This document shows positions 33,460 through 42,202 of a stretch of DNA of 64,000 nt, piece by piece. Numbering within the stretch: the first letter of the stretch is position 1; each line of letters begins with the position of its first letter. This DNA is from Dietzia sp. B32 (lineage in GTDB: Bacteria > Actinomycetota > Actinomycetes > Mycobacteriales > Mycobacteriaceae). The position numbers and the translations under genes were made by a program. The notes beneath the pieces are model-generated. The model was not told the DNA's origin and searched no databases. It worked only from the letters and a program-made list of their open reading frames with translations. Location: NCBI RefSeq assembly GCF_024732245.1, contig NZ_CP093845.1, positions 2,728,001 to 2,792,000 on the forward strand, given 5' to 3'.

Positions 33460-33583
33460 CGGATGCGCTGCCCCTTCGGCTTGCGCTGCCTGTGTGGTCA
33501 ATTACGGCAGCACAACCCCGGTATCTGCGTACATTCCGCCAGCGCGGGTCAGAGAGGCAGCGCAACCGAGCGCGGATGCGCTG
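33460..33583. repeat. Repeat family 2, copy A (124 nt)
   Basis: The first 30 nt (starting CGGATGCGCTGCC) match copy B at 43539-43662 at 25 of 30 positions, and the last 20 include GCGGATGCGCTG in both. Each copy is exactly 124 nt. Within the copy, GGCTTGCGCTGCC has a near-inverted partner GGCAGCGCAACC. The element fills most of the gap between the convergent genes whiB4 (+) and arsA2 (-). Confidence 0.75.
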
Positions 33584-33615
33584 GCCTTCTGCCCGGGACG
33601 AGACCGCGTAGAGCC

Positions 33616-33673
33616 CTGTCCCGCGGCGTCGGCCTGCCCGCGACGAGCGCTGTCCCGCGGCGTCGCCCTGCCC
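33616..33673. repeat. Two-copy tandem repeat, 34-nt period
   Basis: CTGTCCCGCGGCGTCG-G/C-CCTGCCC occurs at 33616-33639 and 33650-33673, one mismatch. It sits between repeat copy A and the end of arsA2. Confidence 0.7.
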
Positions 33674-33684
33674 CTGCTCTCCGA

Positions 33685-34794
33685 TCAGCCGCAGAGTTGG
33701 TCCCCCACCGAGCGCAACGCCTCCAGGTTGGAGATCTCGAACGGCAATGACGGCACGCCGACGATCCGCACGTCCGGATGGGTGTCGGTGAACGACTCGA
33801 GCAGCCGCACCTCCTGCTTGGCGGTTCCCGCCCGGTCGGCGTGGATGCGCAGCACCGCCTCGGCCTCGGAGTTCTCGCCGGCCAGACGATCGGCGGCCGC
33901 GCAGGCTTGCTCGGCGCTCAGGTCCGTGAGACGTGGGTGCGTGCGGTTGACCACGAGCCCCGCCAGCGGCATCCTCTCCTCGGCCAGCCGCTCGGCGAAG
34001 AACGCGGCCTCACGCAGGGCGGGCCGCTCGGCGGAGGAGACCACGAGGAACTCCGTGCCCTTGCGGCGCAGGATCGCCTGGGTCCGGGCCGCGCGGGTGG
34101 TGAACCCGCCGAACGTGGAGTCCAGCGCCACCACCATCTCGGAGGCGTCCTTGAGCATGGAGGACCCCACGACCGTGGACACGCCCCGCATCGCGGTGCT
34201 CATCGCGCCGGTGACGAGGCGTCCGACGCCCCGGCCGGGTGTCGAGAGCAGTCTCATGAGCCGGCTGTCGAGGAACGCGCCGAGGCGGCGCGGTGCGTCG
34301 AGGAAGTCCAGGGCGTTGCGGGACGGAGGGGTGTCGACGACGACGAGGTCCCATGCCGAATCGTCGAGGAGCTGCCCCAACTTCTCCATGGCCATGTACT
34401 CCTGCGTGCCCGCGAAGGAGGTGACCATCGTCTTGTAGAAGCGGTTGTCCAGGATGTCCCGGGCCTTGGCCTCCGTCGTGTTGGCCACCACGAGTTCGTC
34501 GAACGTGCGGCGCATGTCCAGCATCATCGCGTGCAGTGACCCGCCCCCGGCGGACGACTCCTCGCCGAGGTCGACGGGGGAGGGTTCGTTGGACAGCTCG
34601 TCGATGCCGAGGGCCTGGGCGAGTCGCCGGGCCGGGTCGATGGTCAGCACGACCGTGTCCCGGCCGAGTTCGGCGGCCCGCAGACCGACCGCCGCGGCGG
34701 TGGTCGTCTTGCCGACGCCGCCGGCGCCCGTGCACACCACGACCCGGGTCGCGGGGTCGGTGAGCATGGCGGTGATGTCGAGGCGACGTGTCAT
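33685..34794 (-). CDS. ArsA-like anion-transporting ATPase, second of pair
   Basis: 369 residues, GET3/ArsA ATPase of the SIMIBI class. Walker [10 protein letters not shown] (near residue 23), signature [14 protein letters not shown], and Walker [17 protein letters not shown] are present. Equivalent to Rv3680, which with Rv3679 forms a complex linked to glycerol metabolism and envelope integrity in mycobacteria; arsenic is not its role. The ATG lies 1 nt beyond the stop of the partner gene (TGACATG), so the two proteins are made together. Confidence 0.9.
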   Translation of the reverse strand: MTRRLDITAMLTDPATRVVVCTGAGGVGKTTTAAAVGLRAAELGRDTVVLTIDPARRLAQALGIDELSNEPSPVDLGEESSAGGGSLHAMMLDMRRTFDELVVANTTEAKARDILDNRFYKTMVTSFAGTQEYMAMEKLGQLLDDSAWDLVVVDTPPSRNALDFLDAPRRLGAFLDSRLMRLLSTPGRGVGRLVTGAMSTAMRGVSTVVGSSMLKDASEMVVALDSTFGGFTTRAARTQAILRRKGTEFLVVSSAERPALREAAFFAERLAEERMPLAGLVVNRTHPRLTDLSAEQACAAADRLAGENSEAEAVLRIHADRAGTAKQEVRLLESFTDTHPDVRIVGVPSLPFEISNLEALRSVGDQLCG

Positions 34795-34795
34795 G

Positions 34796-35851
34796 TCAGT
34801 GGACTCCCTGGTCGACGAGGGCGGAGGCGAGGTCGTAGAGGTCCGCGACCTCCACTCCGTTGGGCAGGGCCGGCAACACGAGGGTGGGGCAGGCGGCGGA
34901 GGTGAGCGTCTCGCCGGCGCGGAGCTGACCCCGGGCAACGCGGGCGTGCTCGATGGCCTGCACGAGAAGCCCCTGCAGCCCCTCGTCGTCGACCTCCACG
35001 CCGGTCGCGTCGAGGCCGTCCACGACCGCCTCCGCGTCGATGTCCTCCTCGGCGATGCGCCGCAGCGCCTCGTCGTCGAGGTGACGGGTCTCGGCACGGT
35101 TGATGATGACCTGGCCCATCCGGAGCCCGTGGCTCTTGAGTTCGTCGATCGCCTCGATGGTCTCCTGCACGGGAAGCGACTCCAGCAGCGTCACCAGGTG
35201 CACGACCGTGCGGGTGGAGTGGACGAGCTCGGACACGGCCTCCGCCTGGCGACGGATGGGGCCGCCCCCGCCGGCGAGGTCGGCCATCGCGGTGGTGACG
35301 TCGAGGAACTTGCCGATCCGGCCCGTGGGCGGGGCGTCGACCACCACGGCGTCGTAGACGACCTCACGCTTGGCGTGCTCGCGCGCGACGACCTCGTAGA
35401 TCTTGCCGGTGAGCAGGACGTCCTTGAGCCCGGGCGCGATGGTGGTCGCGAACTCGATCGCACCGACCGACTTCATCACCTTGCCCACCACGCCCAGGCG
35501 GTAGAAGGTGTCGAGGTAGTCGAGCATGGCGGCCTCGATGTCGATCGCGAGCGCGAAGACCTTGCCACCGCCGTCGACGCGGGCCACGAGCTCCTCGCGG
35601 TAGGGCAACGGGGCGCGGTCGAAGATCCGGGCGATGCCCTGACGTTCCTCCACCTCCACCAGCAGGACCCGCTTGCCGGTCGAGGCCAGCGCGAGCGCCA
35701 GGGACGTGGCGACGGTCGTCTTGCCGGTCCCGCCCTTCCCCGAGACGTAGTGCAACTCAGCACGCTCGGGCCGGTCGGACCACCCGGTGGACAGCTGGTC
35801 GGCGATGGTGGCCCGTGTCGACCGCGTACCTGGACTCATCGTGGACGGCAT
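34796..35851 (-). CDS. ArsA-like anion-transporting ATPase, first of pair
   Basis: 351 residues. Walker [13 protein letters not shown] (near residue 37), [16 protein letters not shown], and [18 protein letters not shown] are present. It matches Rv3679 in motif spelling ([23 protein letters not shown], in parts). Start ATG 35851 is a choice among GTG 35860, ATG 35851 and ATG 35839; no clear Shine-Dalgarno. First of a two-gene operon, divergent from the DUF4177 gene 66 nt away, so the promoters are back to back. Confidence 0.9.
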   Translation of the reverse strand: MPSTMSPGTRSTRATIADQLSTGWSDRPERAELHYVSGKGGTGKTTVATSLALALASTGKRVLLVEVEERQGIARIFDRAPLPYREELVARVDGGGKVFALAIDIEAAMLDYLDTFYRLGVVGKVMKSVGAIEFATTIAPGLKDVLLTGKIYEVVAREHAKREVVYDAVVVDAPPTGRIGKFLDVTTAMADLAGGGGPIRRQAEAVSELVHSTRTVVHLVTLLESLPVQETIEAIDELKSHGLRMGQVIINRAETRHLDDEALRRIAEEDIDAEAVVDGLDATGVEVDDEGLQGLLVQAIEHARVARGQLRAGETLTSAACPTLVLPALPNGVEVADLYDLASALVDQGVH

Positions 35852-35917
35852 GCGGTCCACACTAAGCGCTCACACCACTGCGCGCGGGACGCTCGTGACT
35901 TACCTAGAGTGGGGCAC

Positions 35918-36088
35918 ATGAGTGAATCCACTGGAGCAGCCCGGTTCGAGTACGTGACGGTCCCGCTGCTGACCCACGCCACCAAGCAGATCCTCGACCA
36001 GTGGGGAGGCGACGGCTGGGAGCTGGTCTCCGTTCTGCCCGGCCCCACGGGTGAGCAGCACGTCGCCTACATGAAGCGACAGCTCTGA
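35918..36088 (+). CDS. DUF4177 small protein
   Basis: 56 residues: MSESTGAARFEYVTVPLL then QWGGDGWELVSVLPG and a short tail AYMKRQL. The W-G-x-x-GWELVSV core is the DUF4177 signature. Equivalent to Rv3678A. Its stop overlaps the start of the RidA gene (TGATG). Function unknown. Confidence 0.9.
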   Translation: MSESTGAARFEYVTVPLLTHATKQILDQWGGDGWELVSVLPGPTGEQHVAYMKRQL

Positions 36089-36567
36089 TGCCCGAGACCG
36101 AGACCGCCGGTTACTGGACCCGCAAGCTCGACCAGCTGGGTCTGGAGCTGCCGACGGTCGTCCCGCCGGTCGCCAACTACGTCCCGGCAGTACGTACCGG
36201 CGCGTTCGTCTACACCTCCGGGCAGCTGCCCATGGTCGACGGCGCCCTGGCGGCCACGGGCAAGGTGGGGGCCGAGGTCACCGCCGAGCAGGCCGCCGAG
36301 CTGGCCCGCACCTGCGCCCTCAACGCGCTGGCGGCCGTCGACGGGCTCGTCGGCATCGATTCGGTGGTGAAGGTCGTCAAGGTGGTCGGGTTCGTCGCCT
36401 CCGCGCCCGGCTTCAGCGGGCAGCCGGGTGTCCTCAACGGCGCCTCCGACGTGCTCGGTGAGATCTTCGGCGACGCCGGCGTCCACGCCCGGTCGGCGGT
36501 CGGTGTGTCCGAGCTGCCGCTGAACGCACCCGTCGAGGTCGAGCTCGTGGTCGAGGTCGAGGGATAG
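36088..36567 (+). CDS. RidA-family protein
   Basis: 159 residues of the YjgF/RidA family, which hydrolyses reactive enamine/imine intermediates. Core patterns: GAFVYTSGQLPMVDG, ARTCALNALAAVDGLVGIDSV and ARSAVGVSELPLNAPVEVELVVEV. The RidA arginine that binds the substrate carboxylate is at HARSAVGV, where canonical RidA has R-x-xVxVxxLP. Corresponds to Rv3678c. Second in a three-gene operon with DUF4177 and an MBL hydrolase. Confidence 0.9.
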   Translation: MPETETAGYWTRKLDQLGLELPTVVPPVANYVPAVRTGAFVYTSGQLPMVDGALAATGKVGAEVTAEQAAELARTCALNALAAVDGLVGIDSVVKVVKVVGFVASAPGFSGQPGVLNGASDVLGEIFGDAGVHARSAVGVSELPLNAPVEVELVVEVEG

Positions 36568-36572
36568 CCGCG

Positions 36573-37418
36573 ATGTCCGCAGGCCTGGCCCCGATCACCT
36601 TCCCGGCGTACGAGACCCTCCGGCCCGTCACGGAGCTGTCCGGGGTCATCCTCTGCGACAACCCCTCCGAGATGACCTTCGAGGGGACCAACACCGTCGT
36701 CCTGCGGGCGCCGGGGTCGCCTACCTGCGTGGTGGTGGACCCCGGGCCCGACGACCTCGCGCACGCCGAGCGGATCGCGGCCATCGTGGGGGAGATCGAG
36801 CTCGTCGTCGTCACCCATCGTCACGGCGACCACACCGACGGCATCGATCACCTGCGCGGATTCACCTCCGCCCCCGTCAGGGCCGTGGAGAAGCGGTTCT
36901 GCCGCGACGCCGCGCCGTTGGTGACGGGCGGTGACGACGACGAGGTGATCCACGCCGCCGGACTGGACATCATCGTGCTGGCCACCCCGGGGCACACGGC
37001 CGATTCGATCAGTCTCGAGGTGCGGGCCGCGGGCACCGGGTTCACTGCTCCGCCGGACTGCGTGGTCCTCGGGGACACGATCCTCGGCCGGGATTCGACG
37101 GTGCTGGACTCGACCGACGGTGATCTCGGTGACTACCTGGGCAGCATGGATCTCCTCGCGGCGCGGGCCGACGGGGTGATCGGCATCCCGGGGCACGGGC
37201 CCGACGTGGAGAACACCGGCCGCGCGGCCCAGGTACTCGGTCGGCACCGGCGCGATCGACTCGACCAGATCATCGCCGCCCGGGCCGAGTTGGGGCGCGA
37301 CGCCTCGGCCGAGGCGATCACGCAGCACATCTACCGCGACGTGACGCCGTTCCTGCTCAAGGTGGCCGAGCAGTCCACCAAGGTCGCGCTGCGCTACCTC
37401 GACCGCCTCGACGCCTGA
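36573..37418 (+). CDS. MBL-fold metal-dependent hydrolase (LACTB2-like)
   Basis: 281 residues with the metallo-beta-lactamase motif THRHGDHTDG (near 76-85), TPGHTADSI, and VLGDTILG for the bridging Asp. A C-terminal winged-helix-like region (VTPFLLKVAEQSTKVALRYL) fits the LACTB2 subgroup, some of which are ribonucleases. Corresponds to Rv3677c. ATG 36573 is 5 nt past the RidA stop. Palindromic repeat copy 2 lies 14 nt after the stop and may end the operon. Confidence 0.88.
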   Translation: MSAGLAPITFPAYETLRPVTELSGVILCDNPSEMTFEGTNTVVLRAPGSPTCVVVDPGPDDLAHAERIAAIVGEIELVVVTHRHGDHTDGIDHLRGFTSAPVRAVEKRFCRDAAPLVTGGDDDEVIHAAGLDIIVLATPGHTADSISLEVRAAGTGFTAPPDCVVLGDTILGRDSTVLDSTDGDLGDYLGSMDLLAARADGVIGIPGHGPDVENTGRAAQVLGRHRRDRLDQIIAARAELGRDASAEAITQHIYRDVTPFLLKVAEQSTKVALRYLDRLDA

Positions 37419-37432
37419 CCCGCCCCCTCTCC

Positions 37433-37505
37433 GAAATCGGCTAGTCGGAATGGGGATCCGCTAGTCGGATCGGAGTCGCAGATCCGGATTCCGGCTAGCG
37501 GATTC
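37433..37505. repeat. Palindromic repeat family 1, copy 2
   Basis: 73 nt. GAAATCGGCTAGTCGGAAT pairs with ATTCCGGCTAGCGGATTC with a few mismatches; the internal GATCCGCTAGTC repeats the unit. It sits between the MBL gene and the AbiEi-like gene, 118 nt upstream of the latter's start. Confidence 0.85.
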
Positions 37506-37623
37506 AGGTGGGGACGCGGGGACAGCAGGGAGGTTGTCCACAGGGGAGGATTACTCCACAGGCTGCCTGCATATCGCAGGTTACGGCGGGAGTGCGCGTA
37601 TCGGCTTGGGCGAGACTGCCGAC

Positions 37624-38598
37624 ATGGGTGCATCCACAGCAGACGACCACGACAGTCCCTCTCTCGCGACGTTCGCGCAGCTCGCCCGCAGCGGCCTGGA
37701 CCACGATGAGATCAACAGACGGATCGGCGCCGGAACGCTACGGCGGGTGCGGGCCGGCGTCTACGCCCACGAGCCGGAGGATGCGCCCGCCGGGAGCGGG
37801 CCCGAATACCTCCGCAGGGAGCGGGAGTTCCTCGAACGAACTCGGGCGGCCGCGCTCGCGGTGGAACCCGGGACGGTGATGTCGCATGGTTCCGCCCTCG
37901 CGCTCTACGGGTTGCAACTTCACGGGATCCCCTTGGACAAACCCACCGCCACCCGGCCGCGTGTGGGCGGCGGGACGCGGCGCAGTTCGGCGCTCGTGTG
38001 TTTCACTCTGCCCGTGGAGGGGGCGACCAGACTCGTCGACGGCATTCAGATGACCTCTCCCGCCAGGACGATCATCGACGTCGCACGAACGGTGAGCCTG
38101 GAGAGCGGCGTGGCTGCTGCCGATCAGGCCATCCGCCGGGGCATGCTGTCACGCTCCGAGCTCCGGGTCGAGGCGGGTCTGGCGAAAGGGCGCACGGGTG
38201 TCGGGAGCGCGCGGGCGCTGCCGGAACTGACATGCGGGCTGGCGGAATCGGTTCTGGAATCACTGATTCGGCTGATCCTGGTGTTCGCGGGTCTCCCGCA
38301 GCCCGAGATGCAGGTGTGGCTGGCGGGCCGGAGCGGTAAGCGGTTCCGCGTGGACTTCTACTGGCGGGAGTGGCGGCTCGTCGGCGAGGCGGACGGCTTC
38401 GGCAAGTACGGGAGCAGCCCGCAGGGGATACGGGAGGCACTGAGCCGCGAACGCCACAGACAGCGCGATCTGGAGGATGCCGGTTACGTGGTGATCCGCT
38501 GGGTATGGGATGACCTGCGGCGTCCGGACGTGATCGTTCGGCGGGTGAAGGCCGAGATGCGTCGGCAGGAGCGACTCGGGCTCGGCCGCGCGGCGTGA
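37624..38598 (+). CDS. AbiEi-antitoxin-domain / DUF559 nuclease-like protein
   Basis: 324 residues. An N-terminal winged-helix region (FAQLARSGLDHDEINRRIGAGTLRRVRAGVYAHEP, in parts, about 16-55) looks like the AbiEi transcriptional-regulator domain. The middle VMSHGSALALYGL and SPARTIIDVARTVSLESGVAAADQAIRRG are typical for this group. The C-terminus (VDFYWREWRLVGEADGFGKYG then LEDAGYVVIRWVWDDL) is a Vsr/DUF559-type PD-(D/E)xK fold. No AbiEii toxin partner is adjacent. ATG 37624 is preferred over an in-frame start at 37534. No counterpart in the M. tuberculosis block: it is an insertion between the MBL gene and crp. Confidence 0.82.
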   Translation: MGASTADDHDSPSLATFAQLARSGLDHDEINRRIGAGTLRRVRAGVYAHEPEDAPAGSGPEYLRREREFLERTRAAALAVEPGTVMSHGSALALYGLQLHGIPLDKPTATRPRVGGGTRRSSALVCFTLPVEGATRLVDGIQMTSPARTIIDVARTVSLESGVAAADQAIRRGMLSRSELRVEAGLAKGRTGVGSARALPELTCGLAESVLESLIRLILVFAGLPQPEMQVWLAGRSGKRFRVDFYWREWRLVGEADGFGKYGSSPQGIREALSRERHRQRDLEDAGYVVIRWVWDDLRRPDVIVRRVKAEMRRQERLGLGRAA

Positions 38599-38606
38599 GA
38601 GACCAC

Positions 38607-38678
38607 AAATCCGCTACTCCGATTCGGGATCGGCTGGTCGCATTGGACTAGCAGATCCCGAATCGGAGTAGCGGATTT
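38607..38678. repeat. Palindromic repeat family 1, copy 3 (near-perfect)
   Basis: 72 nt. The outer 25 bp pair perfectly (from AAATCCGCTACTCCGATT to its complement). With the inner part the hairpin has about 33 bp, two mismatches and the 6-nt loop GCATTG. It lies 8 nt past the AbiEi-like stop and 36 nt from the crp stop (convergent). Confidence 0.9.
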
Positions 38679-38714
38679 CGGGGCCGGGCCGGGGCTGCGG
38701 CCGGGGCCGGGGTG

Positions 38715-39419
38715 TCAGCGGGCGCGGCGGGCCAGGCGCTCGGTGTCGGAGATGATGACGCTCTTGCCCTCGAGCCGCAGCCAGCCGCGGTGCGCGAACT
38801 CGGCCAGGGCCTTGTTCACGGTCTCGCGGGAGGCGCCGACGAGCTGGGCGATCTCCTCCTGCGTGAGGTCGTGCGTCACGCGGATGTTGCCGCCCTCCTG
38901 CGTACCGAAGCGCTGCGCCAGCTGCAGCAGGGCCTTGGCGACGCGGCCGGGGACGTCGGTGAAGATGAGATCGGCGAGGTTGTTGTTGGTGCGGCGCAGG
39001 CGGCGGGCCAGCACGCGCAGCAGCTGGTCGGAGATCTCCGGGCGCTCGGCGATCCAGCGCTTGAGGGCGGAGCGGTCCATGGCCTGCACGGAGACGTCGG
39101 TGACACACACGGCCGAGGACGTACGCGGGCCCGGGTCGAAGATGGAGAGCTCGCCGAACATGTCGGACGGGCCGAGGATCGACAGTAGGTTCTCGCGGCC
39201 GTCGGGGGCCTTGCGGGAGAGCTTCACCTTGCCGGAGGTGACGATGTACAGGCTGTCGCCCTGCTCGCCCTCGCGGATGATCACGTCACCCTTCGAGTAC
39301 TCCTCGCTGGTGAGATCTGCACGCAGAGCGGAGACGGCGGCCGGCTCCACACCCTGGAAGATTCCGGCTCGGGTGAGGACGTCGTCGGCAGACTGGTCCG
39401 TGCGGCGATCAATCGTCAC
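38715..39419 (-). CDS. crp: cAMP receptor protein Crp/GlxR
   Basis: 234 residues. A cyclic-nucleotide-binding barrel (15-130) has the cAMP pocket FGELSIF at 88-94 and R99-T100-S101. A long dimer helix is followed by the winged [23 protein letters not shown] at 185-204. It is the orthologue of M. tuberculosis Rv3676 and C. glutamicum GlxR, global regulators binding TGTGA-N6-TCACA. GTG 39419 has GGAGG 10 nt upstream, and a perfect palindrome overlaps the start codon. Monocistronic, with an unusual leader that suggests autoregulation. Confidence 0.95.
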   Translation of the reverse strand: MTIDRRTDQSADDVLTRAGIFQGVEPAAVSALRADLTSEEYSKGDVIIREGEQGDSLYIVTSGKVKLSRKAPDGRENLLSILGPSDMFGELSIFDPGPRTSSAVCVTDVSVQAMDRSALKRWIAERPEISDQLLRVLARRLRRTNNNLADLIFTDVPGRVAKALLQLAQRFGTQEGGNIRVTHDLTQEEIAQLVGASRETVNKALAEFAHRGWLRLEGKSVIISDTERLARRAR

Positions 39420-39429
39420 AGTCTGTGAC
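39415..39429. promoter_or_regulatory. Palindrome over the crp start codon
   Basis: GTCACAGACTGTGAC, perfect with a one-base centre, spans the GTG start of crp and sits between it and the GGAGG Shine-Dalgarno. It contains CRP-like half sites in reversed order (TCACA then TGTGA). Confidence 0.5.
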
Positions 39430-39439
39430 CCTCCGTTCG

Positions 39440-39463
39440 GGCGCGGACATGCATGTCCGCGCC
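39440..39463. promoter_or_regulatory. Perfect 24-bp gapless palindrome in the crp leader
   Basis: Left half GGCGCGGACATG is followed immediately by its reverse complement. It is 21 nt upstream of the crp start. It can form a cruciform or RNA hairpin, or bind a dimeric regulator. Confidence 0.6.
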
Positions 39464-39473
39464 ATGGCGTGCG

Positions 39474-39489
39474 TGTGGCGAAAACCACT
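39474..39489. promoter_or_regulatory. Possible degenerate CRP box upstream of crp
   Basis: TGTGGCGAAAACCACT has GTGG/CCAC arms around CGAAAA, resembling TGTGA-N6-TCACA with three mismatches. It is 55 nt upstream of the crp start; GlxR autoregulation is known in corynebacteria. Confidence 0.35.
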
Positions 39490-39541
39490 GTAGTCGTTAC
39501 CGCGTCGCAGGTGGTGCCGACGCGCGATCGGGCGGCGTGGT

Positions 39542-39652
39542 TCAGGTGTCGATCCGTTCGGGCTCGTCGAGGATCGCGTTCTCGAACCGGTCCATGAGTA
39601 GTGCGAATCCGGCGAGGAGGACCGGCACCAGGACGACGAGGATTCCCTGCAT
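39542..39652 (-). CDS. 36-residue membrane peptide upstream of crp
   Basis: A short frame from ATG 39652 to TGA 39542: [20 protein letters not shown], then [16 protein letters not shown]. One membrane helix and an acidic tail. A purine-rich GGGGGTGGA lies about 11 nt upstream. It is 122 nt upstream of crp on the same strand. In M. tuberculosis a putative membrane gene (Rv3675) sits at this place but is longer. Coding status is uncertain. Confidence 0.5.
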   Translation of the reverse strand: MQGILVVLVPVLLAGFALLMDRFENAILDEPERIDT

Positions 39653-39744
39653 GCGTCTGATTATCCACCCCCGTTCCGGAGGATGCACACGCGCCCGGGG
39701 CGGCGTGTCGGCGCCCCGGCGGCGTCGGGCCGTAATGTGGACTC

Positions 39745-40536
39745 ATGCCCGACCCCGCTCCCGCCGTGAAGCGCCGCAGACGAGGGGTGGCCGCGAGGGG
39801 GGTGGAGACCGACCTCGGGCGCACCCGACGCGCGAGACGCATGCTCCGCACCCTCGAGGAGGCGTTCCCGCACGTCTACTGCGAGCTCGACTTCACCGAT
39901 CCGCTCGAGCTGAGCGTCGCCACCATCCTGTCCGCGCAGTGCACGGACAAGCGGGTCAACGAGGTCACCCCGGCGCTGTTCGCGCGTTACCGGACGGCCG
40001 CCGACTACGCCGGGGCGGATCGCGAGGAGCTGGAGGAGTTCATCCGGCCGACGGGTTTCTACCGCAACAAGGCGCGGAGCATCCAGGGCCTGGGCGCGGC
40101 GCTCGTGGAGAGGTACGACGGCGAGGTGCCGCAGCGGCTCGAGGACCTGGTCACCCTCCCGGGATTCGGGAGGAAGACGGCCAACGTGGTCCTGGGCAAC
40201 GCGTTCGGGATCCCGGGGCTGCCGGTCGACACCCACTTCATCCGGTTGGTGAACCGCTGGAAGTGGACCGAGGCCACGGACGCCGTCCGCATCGAGCGCG
40301 AGGTGTCGCGCATGCTGCCGCGGGCCTCCTGGACCGACGCGAGCCACCGGATCATCTTCCACGGTCGCCGGGTGTGCCACGCGCGGACCGCGGCCTGCGG
40401 GGCGTGTGTGCTGGCCGACGACTGCCCGTCCGCGGGGGAGGCCGGCCCGCTCGACCCGGTCGCCGCCGCCCGCCTCGTGGCGGGACCCGAGCGTGATCAC
40501 CTGCTGGAACTGGTCGGACTGGGGGAACACGCGTGA
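39745..40536 (+). CDS. nth: Endonuclease III (DNA glycosylase/AP lyase)
   Basis: 263 residues. Helix-hairpin-helix [10 protein letters not shown] with catalytic Lys144, catalytic Asp162 in [10 protein letters not shown], and a [4Fe-4S] cluster Cys211-x6-Cys218-x2-Cys221-x5-Cys227. It removes oxidised pyrimidines in base-excision repair. First of a tight four-gene operon nth-tlpA-nudix-marP with GTGA overlaps, matching Rv3674c-Rv3671c. The N-terminal 25 residues are basic ([12 protein letters not shown]). Confidence 0.95.
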   Translation: MPDPAPAVKRRRRGVAARGVETDLGRTRRARRMLRTLEEAFPHVYCELDFTDPLELSVATILSAQCTDKRVNEVTPALFARYRTAADYAGADREELEEFIRPTGFYRNKARSIQGLGAALVERYDGEVPQRLEDLVTLPGFGRKTANVVLGNAFGIPGLPVDTHFIRLVNRWKWTEATDAVRIEREVSRMLPRASWTDASHRIIFHGRRVCHARTAACGACVLADDCPSAGEAGPLDPVAAARLVAGPERDHLLELVGLGEHA

Positions 40537-41225
40537 GCTCCTCCACCCGGTGGTCGCTGGTCGCCCTCGTGGCGCTGATCGGCGTCGTCGTCGCCCTTCT
40601 CTCCACCTTCGGTGACACCGGCGCCGGGTCCGGCGACCCGACCGCCGCCCCGACCGCCGCCCCGACCGCCGCTCCGACCGCACCTGCCGTGGGCGCCCCG
40701 CCCGCGGACGAGCCGCGCACCGTCGTGGACCCCGCGGTCCGCGCCGGGGCCGGGCTCCCCGCCTGCCGCGACAGTGCCGTGCCCGCCACCACCTCCGGGC
40801 CCGTCGCCGGACTCATGGTGCGCTGCATGGACGACGGCTCCACCACCACGCTCGGCAAGATCCAGGCCGGCACGCCGATGGTGGTCAACATGTGGGCCTA
40901 CTGGTGCGAACCGTGCCGCCGCGAACTTCCCGCCATCCGCGACGCGCAGGCCACCCTCGGGGACAAGGTGAAGGTGGTGCTCTCGCACACCGACCCGTCC
41001 GAGACCAAGGGGTTCGACACCCTCGCCGCGCTGGGCATCGAGGACCTGATCTCGGTCTCGGACCAGGACGAGGAGCTGCCGACCGTGCTCGGCGCGCCGC
41101 CCGTCCTGCCCCTGACGCTGTTCGTCCGCGCCGACGGGACGGTCGCGCACGTGCTGGTCCAGCCCATGGACAGTGAGCAGGACGTGCTCGACGCCGTCGC
41201 CGAGCACCTGGGGGTGACCGCGTGA
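40533..41225 (+). CDS. TlpA/ResA-like membrane-anchored thioredoxin
   Basis: 230 residues from GTG 40533, overlapping the nth stop. An N-terminal membrane helix ([19 protein letters not shown]) is followed by a low-complexity linker made of TAAP units (38-51) and a thioredoxin domain with WCEPC (Cys125, Cys128) and a cis-Pro in PVLPLTLFV. Cys78 and Cys98 form another likely disulfide. It acts outside the membrane as a disulfide reductase or in cytochrome maturation. Matches Rv3673c. Confidence 0.9.
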   Translation: MSSSTRWSLVALVALIGVVVALLSTFGDTGAGSGDPTAAPTAAPTAAPTAPAVGAPPADEPRTVVDPAVRAGAGLPACRDSAVPATTSGPVAGLMVRCMDDGSTTTLGKIQAGTPMVVNMWAYWCEPCRRELPAIRDAQATLGDKVKVVLSHTDPSETKGFDTLAALGIEDLISVSDQDEELPTVLGAPPVLPLTLFVRADGTVAHVLVQPMDSEQDVLDAVAEHLGVTA

Positions 41226-42202
41226 GGGATCCCGTGAACCCCCGCCCCGGCGACGTCACCGGCGTCCAGCACCCCGGCTGGATGGACCCGCTCATGGCGG
41301 CGTGCACCGACGGCAGCTTCGATGGGCTGCTGCCCAGGCGGCGCCCGCCGGAGGACCGCGGCCCCAACGAGGTCGGACGTCCGCACCGCGACGCCGCCGT
41401 GCTGGTGCTGTTCTCCGGATCGCCGGACGCGCCGGGCCCACAGCCGCCCGCCGACGCCCGCGTCCTGCTCACCCACCGGGCCCCCACCCTGCGCAACCAC
41501 TCCGGCCAGGTCTCGTTCCCCGGCGGCGGGGTCGACGACACCGACAGCGGGCCGGTGGAGGCCGCGCTTCGGGAGGCGTGGGAGGAGACGGGCCTCGACC
41601 GCGACGGCGTGGATGTGCTCGCGGTGTTGCCCGAGCTGTACATCCCGGTGTCCAACTACTCGGTCGCGCCGGTTCTCGGCTACTGGCGGGAGCCCATGGA
41701 GGTGGACGTGGTGGATCCGGGCGAGACCGCGCGGGTCATGACCGTGCCCGTCGACGAGCTGCTCGACCCCGCCAACCGCTTCCTGCTCCGCCACACCACC
41801 GGCTGGACCGGACCGGCGTTCCAGCACGACGACCTCGTGGTGTGGGGCTTCACCGCCGGCATCCTCGCCGCGATGTTCCATTCCGCCGGCTGGGACCTGG
41901 ACTGGGACACCACGGACATCCGGGACCTCGAGAAGACCCTGGCCGCGTCCGCGAACGGGGAACAGCACCGCATGTCGGCCGAAGAGGCCCGCCGCGAGAC
42001 CGCGGACCCGCTGGCCGATCGCACGGTCGCCGGTGTGCCCGGGGTGAGCGCCGGCACCGCTGGTGTGCCCGGGGTGAGCACCGGCGCCGCCGGTGACACG
42101 GTCGGCGCAGGGCAGCCTGCCGTCCGTTCCGCGGAACAGGCCACCGGTGGCGAGGATTCGCTCGACCTGCCCGCGGACGATCCCCGGAGGGGGTACCGGT
42201 GA
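41222..42202 (+). CDS. NUDIX hydrolase, CoA-diphosphatase type
   Basis: 326 residues, GTG 41222 overlapping the tlpA stop. LLTHRAPTLRNHSGQVSFPGG (82-101, quoted without its first residue in the family motif) is the CoA-specific extension, and REAWEETGL at 117-125 ends the NUDIX box; the usual first Glu of the box is not conserved. The C-terminal 90 residues are a low-complexity tail with a duplicated GVPGVS-x4-AG unit. Matches Rv3672c, which lies upstream of marP. It may hydrolyse CoA or acyl-CoA. Confidence 0.88.
   Translation: MRDPVNPRPGDVTGVQHPGWMDPLMAACTDGSFDGLLPRRRPPEDRGPNEVGRPHRDAAVLVLFSGSPDAPGPQPPADARVLLTHRAPTLRNHSGQVSFPGGGVDDTDSGPVEAALREAWEETGLDRDGVDVLAVLPELYIPVSNYSVAPVLGYWREPMEVDVVDPGETARVMTVPVDELLDPANRFLLRHTTGWTGPAFQHDDLVVWGFTAGILAAMFHSAGWDLDWDTTDIRDLEKTLAASANGEQHRMSAEEARRETADPLADRTVAGVPGVSAGTAGVPGVSTGAAGDTVGAGQPAVRSAEQATGGEDSLDLPADDPRRGYR

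Noticed and set aside
40640-40700. Short tandem repeat in tlpA (12-nt unit)
   Set aside because: It encodes the TAAP linker in frame; ordinary low-complexity spacer, not a mobile repeat.
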